Shown here piece after piece: positions 7,004 through 11,021 of a stretch of 11,021 bases of DNA (within the stretch, counting starts at the first letter, position 1; every line of letters starts with the position of its first letter). This DNA is from an uncultured Prevotellaceae bacterium (GTDB lineage: Bacteria; Bacteroidota; Bacteroidia; Bacteroidales; Bacteroidaceae). The DNA lies in the NCBI GenBank assembly GCA_947176655.1, contig CAMWRK010000055.1:1-11021 (forward strand). Reading direction: 5' to 3'. A program made the translations under genes and the position numbers. The notes beneath the pieces are model-generated. The model was not told where the DNA came from. It saw only the letters and a list, made by a program, of their open reading frames with translations, and searched no databases.

Positions 7004-9526
7004 ATGAGTTCGGACAACAATGACATCACCGGTGCCAGACACCAACGCATGAGAGACGCTCTACGCTTGGCACAGACACGACGTCAGAACCTCGAGGAAA
7101 GTATCAGGAGCTTGCGCTCGTTGCAAGACAAGTTGTACAGACACCAGCAACTGGACAACGAACTGGCCATCAACTCGCAGCAATTGTTTGTACTCACCAA
7201 GGAATATGCCTCCATGTCTGACGAAGCCGACGAAATGGATCACTTCGAGACATTCGAAATCATAATGGCACCTTTCTTGAGAACTCAGATGCTGGAAACC
7301 GAAGCCGAGGAAAACAGACGTGCCGGAAATGAATTGTCGCAGCAGATACGTGAGATAGGCAACGAGATGGAAGAACTGCGCAAGATATTCACACACAGCA
7401 GAGACAACCTCAGAATCACCGAGACGCGACACCAGGAACTCTGCCGCACAATAGAAGAATGCAGTCGGAACGACGGTGCCTGCGCCGCCATAAAAGAGGC
7501 GACAAGAAATCTTGGCAAGACCATAGCACGCAAGGAGGACATGCGAAGCGAGCTGAATGGCAAAATAGACAGCACCAGATCTTTAATACAGGAATACGAG
7601 AAGAAACTTGAAACGCTTGGCGGCAGACGCCACACTCTGGAAAGCCACGAGTCAATGCTTGAACGCGCAGATGTCGTACTTGCCATGCTACAGCGTCTGG
7701 AAGAATTGTTTCTGAATCAGGAAAGCAAAAAGCAGCTATACAACAAAAACTCGGAGGAACAAAAGCGGTGCTGCGAGGAACTGGCACGCATATCATCGCG
7801 GCACAACGACATTGAACAACAGATACAGAACCTGCAGAGCGAGATTGAGATACACCGCACCAACATACGCGGCATGCAGAACTATGATGTGCAGGAAAGG
7901 GTGATGAACCTGAAAAGCCGACTTCTGATGCTCGGAGCGGCACAAAGCCTGTGGCAGCGTATCAGCACCGGATACGCCAACATCGAGGAAAAGACAAGAC
8001 TGATAAACTCGTTGCGTCTGGAAATAGAGCAGGATCTGAAAACAGAACAGGAACTGACCGTCTCAGCAGCCACGCTGAAAAGACAGGCAACGGACAAGGA
8101 ATACTCGTTGAACATGAGCAAAAGCCAGAGCCTCATCGGCCTGAGGGCAGACCTGAAAGAAGGTACTGCATGTTCTGTGTGCGGAGCCACACACCACCCC
8201 TATCACAGCGACACGATGCAAGATCAGTACAAACTCATAAGCGATTTCCGCAGCGACTTTGAGGCCATCTCGGGAGAGTTGCAGGGAACGGAAAAACAGC
8301 TGGCACAGCTGCATGACAAACTGACAAGAAACATCGGACAGCAGATTGCGGAACAGCACAATCTGGAAACGGTACGCACGAGACAGAGCGAGGATGTCAG
8401 GGAATGGAGATTCTTCTCAAAACTTGACCCCACCTTTCACGATTGCTCAGCCAGCACGGATAGCTACGCACGTATGGCCACAATACGCCAGCTTCTTGAC
8501 AACACAAAAAGAGAACTGCAGAATGCCGAAGCTGTGCTAATCGAATTCAATTATCACACGACTCAAATCAGCGATTTATCAGAAAGGATAGCCGTCCTGG
8601 AAAACAGGAAATCGGAAACAAATCTCCGTATGAACGAAGGCAACACCACATGCAGCATACTGGCTGCAGAGGGTGAAAGACTTGACACCTCGCGCAGACG
8701 GGCACAAGAAAAATACCATAGTCTGTACAAACTCCTGCAGGACGACATAACCATTCCGGAATGGCTGAAGAAATGGCAGCTGAACCCAGAAAACCTGTAT
8801 ATGGACATCAAACAAATGGCTTCGGACTGGAATGCCATCAATGCGGAAATCGCAGAGACGGGAAGACTGCTTGCCGAAGCCCGTATCAGACAGGAAATGC
8901 TTCTCGACATGCAGCAGCTATGCAGCATGGGAATAGACGAAATCAAAGAGGAACAGAGACGACAGGACAACAAGTCCGGCGAACTACAGGAACGCAGACA
9001 AGCACTATTGCCTGGCATAAGCACAGGCGAAGCCCTTGACCGCTCGCAGAAAACATTGCTAAAGGCACAGCACGAGTACGCACTATGTATAGAGAGGATG
9101 CACGGCCTCGCACTTCGACAAAAAGAGCAGGAAGGTGCATACGGCAAAGTGAGGCAAATCGGAGAAGACCTTGACCGCAAGACAAGTACACAGCGGAATA
9201 TCGTAGACCTTTGGATAAGAGCATACAATGCCTCGAATACGCCGGTACAATATAACGAGTTGAGTGCCATTCTGACACGCGACACCGACTGGAACAGGAA
9301 ACGGCAAATCATCAGAGAAAACCGCATGGCGACATTTCTGCAACAGCAGAAAGTCAAAACATTGCAGGCAGAGATCGTTGCTCTGGAAGTAGATACGGGA
9401 CCGCTCACCGGCAGCCAACTGACGGCAAAACAAATAACGACAGAAACACAGTTAGAACAACAAGAGTCCGCACTAAGAGAAGTGACCGCACAGATAGCAC
9501 GTCTGGAAATTGGGCTCGGCATTTAA
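7004..9526 (+). CDS. Headless SbcC/Rad50-like coiled-coil protein with central zinc hook
   Basis: The 840-residue protein is almost entirely charged, heptad-like helix rich in Q, E, R and L. Near its middle it has C390-S-V-C393-G in the setting L-K-E-G-T-A-C-S-V-C-G-A-T-H-H-P-Y, which strongly resembles the SbcC/Rad50 zinc hook (E-G-x-P-C-P-L-C-G-S-x-x-H-P). The flanking coils, about 385 and 445 residues, could fold back on each other as in SbcC. The C-terminal stretch W-I-R-A-Y-N-A-S-N-T-P-V-Q-Y also resembles the distal coil of Bacteroidetes SbcC. However, no Walker A (GxxGxGKS/T) lies at the N-terminus, and no ABC signature or Walker B at the C-terminus. Upstream is a promoter and downstream another gene, so the heads are not simply on adjacent DNA. 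It may pair through its hook with true SbcC, bridge DNA, or be a structural protein; function is unknown. ATG 7004 is preferred over TTG 6980, which lies inside the -7 box. No signal peptide is seen, so it is probably cytoplasmic. Confidence 0.8.
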   Translation: MSSDNNDITGARHQRMRDALRLAQTRRQNLEESIRSLRSLQDKLYRHQQLDNELAINSQQLFVLTKEYASMSDEADEMDHFETFEIIMAPFLRTQMLETEAEENRRAGNELSQQIREIGNEMEELRKIFTHSRDNLRITETRHQELCRTIEECSRNDGACAAIKEATRNLGKTIARKEDMRSELNGKIDSTRSLIQEYEKKLETLGGRRHTLESHESMLERADVVLAMLQRLEELFLNQESKKQLYNKNSEEQKRCCEELARISSRHNDIEQQIQNLQSEIEIHRTNIRGMQNYDVQERVMNLKSRLLMLGAAQSLWQRISTGYANIEEKTRLINSLRLEIEQDLKTEQELTVSAATLKRQATDKEYSLNMSKSQSLIGLRADLKEGTACSVCGATHHPYHSDTMQDQYKLISDFRSDFEAISGELQGTEKQLAQLHDKLTRNIGQQIAEQHNLETVRTRQSEDVREWRFFSKLDPTFHDCSASTDSYARMATIRQLLDNTKRELQNAEAVLIEFNYHTTQISDLSERIAVLENRKSETNLRMNEGNTTCSILAAEGERLDTSRRRAQEKYHSLYKLLQDDITIPEWLKKWQLNPENLYMDIKQMASDWNAINAEIAETGRLLAEARIRQEMLLDMQQLCSMGIDEIKEEQRRQDNKSGELQERRQALLPGISTGEALDRSQKTLLKAQHEYALCIERMHGLALRQKEQEGAYGKVRQIGEDLDRKTSTQRNIVDLWIRAYNASNTPVQYNELSAILTRDTDWNRKRQIIRENRMATFLQQQKVKTLQAEIVALEVDTGPLTGSQLTAKQITTETQLEQQESALREVTAQIARLEIGLGI

Positions 9527-9535
9527 TGGCATACC

Positions 9536-9991
9536 ATGGTAAAATACAACATCACGGAAAAGAAAAAGAAGGAAGCCGCCTATATAAGCGCTCTTAGTAC
9601 AGGCCTTGTAGAGAAAATCTACGAGAAAATCCTGTTGAAGTTCGTTGTCGAGAAGAAGTATCGTGATCCGGAGTACACAGCAGCAAAGATGGCTGCCGAG
9701 ATAGGATATAACGCACGATACATCAGTGCCGTGGTACATCTGAGATACAGAGACAATTTCTCGCAATTGATAAACGAATTTCGCATCAAGGAGTCGATGT
9801 ATATGATTGCAGACAAACACTTCGCAGACATGAAAATGGAGGATATCGCCCTTGCCACAGGATTTGCCAACCGCCAAAGTTTCTACTCGGCGTTCTTTCG
9901 CAAGAACGGAATGACCCCGACAGAATACCGTTTGCGTCACATAGCGAAGACAACCCAGAACGATCCTGCCGAAAACAACTATGAAGACTGA
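9536..9991 (+). CDS. Small AraC-type helix-turn-helix protein without a sensor domain
   Basis: The 151-residue product has the double helix-turn-helix of the AraC/XylS family. The first HTH is at about 48-70 (T-A-A-K-M-A-A-E-I-G-Y-N-A-R-Y-I-S-A-V-V). The second is at about 101-122 (M-E-D-I-A-L-A-T-G-F-A-N-R-Q-S-F-Y-S-A-F-F), followed by the signature end G-M-T-P-T-E-Y-R at 125-132. The first 45 residues are lysine-rich (K-K-K-K near 9-12) and too short for a ligand-binding or transmembrane sensor domain, so the protein looks like a bare DNA-binding module. Similar stand-alone or tail-end domains are common in Bacteroidales. It starts 9 bases after the zinc-hook gene stop and its 3' end overlaps the peptidase gene by 11 bases, so the three are probably one transcript. 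Its targets cannot be read here; local autoregulation is possible. Confidence 0.85.
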   Translation: MVKYNITEKKKKEAAYISALSTGLVEKIYEKILLKFVVEKKYRDPEYTAAKMAAEIGYNARYISAVVHLRYRDNFSQLINEFRIKESMYMIADKHFADMKMEDIALATGFANRQSFYSAFFRKNGMTPTEYRLRHIAKTTQNDPAENNYED

Positions 9992-11021
9992 AACTTTCAA
10001 CTACGGAGACATACGTTTCGCAGATATCCAAATGCTGAGATACAGAGTTCCTGCATTCAGAACCCTTGACCTGCGCCGGAAACTTTACATCTATCATCTG
10101 TCGGAGGCAGCATTGTGCGGACGTGACATACTGTGGGACCAGAACTGCAGACACAACCTTGGAGTGCGGCATCTTCTGGAAGATATTCTGCAGCACTCAG
10201 CCATAAAACACGAAGGAGCGGAATGGGACGCTTTCATGACCTACCTCAGACGAGTGTGGTTTTCAAACGGTATCCATCACCATTACAGTTGCGACAAGTT
10301 CAGACCCGGATTCTCGCAGCAATGGCTTACGGAGGCATACCACAGCATTCCGGCACCTGTCACAAGCGAAAAGGAGTTCCAGATTCTATCATCAGTAATC
10401 ACCGATGAATCGGTGATGTCCAAACGTGTATGTCAGAGCGGCGATGACCTGTTGCTGGCTTCTGCATGCAATTATTACGGCGAGGATATAACACAGCAGG
10501 AAGCTGAACAGTTTTATGCCGCCATGAAAGCTTCAGCCGGCAATCCTGAACAGCCTGTAATGTACGGTATGAACAGCCGGCTGGAACGTGACAGCAATGG
10601 AGAACTGACAGAACATACATATCGCACGGATGCTATGTACGGCACACAGTTGCGCCGTATTTGCAGTCATCTGGAACAGGCGCTGGAGTATGCAGAAAAC
10701 AGCAAACAGCAGAACGCGATACGCCTGTTGCTGGACTTCTACAACAGCGGCTCGCTGGAAACATTCGACAGGTACACCATTGAATGGGTCGGGGAGACAG
10801 AAGGAGAAATTGATTTTGTCAACGGGTTTACGGAAGTATACGGCGACCCTCTGGGACTGAAAGCTTCGTGGGAAGGATATACCAACATACTTGACAAAGA
10901 GGCGACACATCGGACGGAAACACTGAGCAGGAATGCGCAATGGTTCGAGGATAACAGTCCGGTCGACGCACGGTTCAAGAAGAAAGAGTGCAAGGGCGTT
11001 ACCGCACGTGTGGTACAGGCT
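9981..11021 (+). CDS. Dipeptidyl peptidase III (M49 family zinc metallopeptidase), N-terminal part
   Basis: DPP III removes dipeptides from the N-terminus of oligopeptides. The frame is open from ATG 9981 to the window end, 347 codons of an expected 650-700. Family landmarks include F-A-D-I-Q-M-L-R-Y at 13-21, S-E-A-A-L-C-G-R-D-I at 41-50 and V-W-F-S-N-G-I-H-H-H-Y-S at 92-103. Further on are the R-T-D-A-M-Y-G region near 215, the substrate-cleft segment around W269-V-G-E-T-E-G-E, and G-F-T-E-V-Y-G-D-P-L-G-L-K at 282-294. These match the Bacteroidetes form closely. The zinc ligands (HEXXGH and the second glutamate motif) lie beyond the window, so activity cannot be confirmed. No signal peptide or lipobox follows the start, suggesting a cytoplasmic enzyme. 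The start overlaps the AraC-like gene by 11 bases, implying translational coupling; there is no ATG further upstream nearby in this frame. Confidence 0.9.
   Translation, partial: MKTETFNYGDIRFADIQMLRYRVPAFRTLDLRRKLYIYHLSEAALCGRDILWDQNCRHNLGVRHLLEDILQHSAIKHEGAEWDAFMTYLRRVWFSNGIHHHYSCDKFRPGFSQQWLTEAYHSIPAPVTSEKEFQILSSVITDESVMSKRVCQSGDDLLLASACNYYGEDITQQEAEQFYAAMKASAGNPEQPVMYGMNSRLERDSNGELTEHTYRTDAMYGTQLRRICSHLEQALEYAENSKQQNAIRLLLDFYNSGSLETFDRYTIEWVGETEGEIDFVNGFTEVYGDPLGLKASWEGYTNILDKEATHRTETLSRNAQWFEDNSPVDARFKKKECKGVTARVVQA

Noticed and set aside
8563..9522. Minus-strand 319-codon frame antisense to the coiled-coil gene
   Set aside because: Extremely Ser/Cys/Arg-rich with no domains, as expected from the complement of a Gln/Glu/Arg-rich coiled coil.

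Overview
The window looks like chromosomal DNA of a member of the order Bacteroidales (Bacteroidetes), perhaps Prevotellaceae-like or Bacteroidaceae-like. The evidence is the protein set (Bacteroidetes-type BamD lipoprotein, the divergent omega-like RNA polymerase subunit, a DUF4293 membrane protein, an OMP_b-brl porin-family barrel, a Bacteroides-type M49 dipeptidyl peptidase III). In addition, four intergenic sites match the Bacteroidetes sigma -7 box TAnnTTTG exactly. Base composition is about balanced, with AT-rich promoter gaps. Species cannot be fixed from this stretch.

Layout. 2-379 (+) is the C-terminal end of an outer-membrane beta-barrel. A shared hairpin terminator (441-481) separates it from a minus-strand operon, bamD - rpoZ (omega) - DUF4293 (2210 down to 530). 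A divergent promoter gap (2211-2389) then leads to uvrB (2390-4423, +). Between uvrB and the convergent hisS (6809-5451, -) lies an unusually long gene-free stretch of about 1 kb. It contains several hairpins, most strikingly a compact three-hairpin palindrome cluster ending in a T-tract (4808-4893). A second divergent promoter gap (6810-7003) separates hisS from a plus-strand cluster that runs off the window. That cluster is an 840-residue coiled-coil protein with a central CxxC zinc hook (7004-9526), a small AraC-type HTH protein (9536-9991), and the first 347 codons of an M49 dipeptidyl peptidase III (9981 onward).

How they fit. The left two thirds is core housekeeping: envelope biogenesis (BamD, barrel), transcription (omega), nucleotide excision repair (UvrB) and translation (HisRS). 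The right third is the unusual part. The zinc-hook protein resembles the middle of SbcC/Rad50 but has no ATPase head at either end, and it sits 10 nt or less from a sensor-less AraC regulator that itself overlaps the peptidase gene by 11 nt. This tight spacing suggests one transcript. The headless SbcC-like gene and the palindrome cluster are the best candidates for something not yet described.
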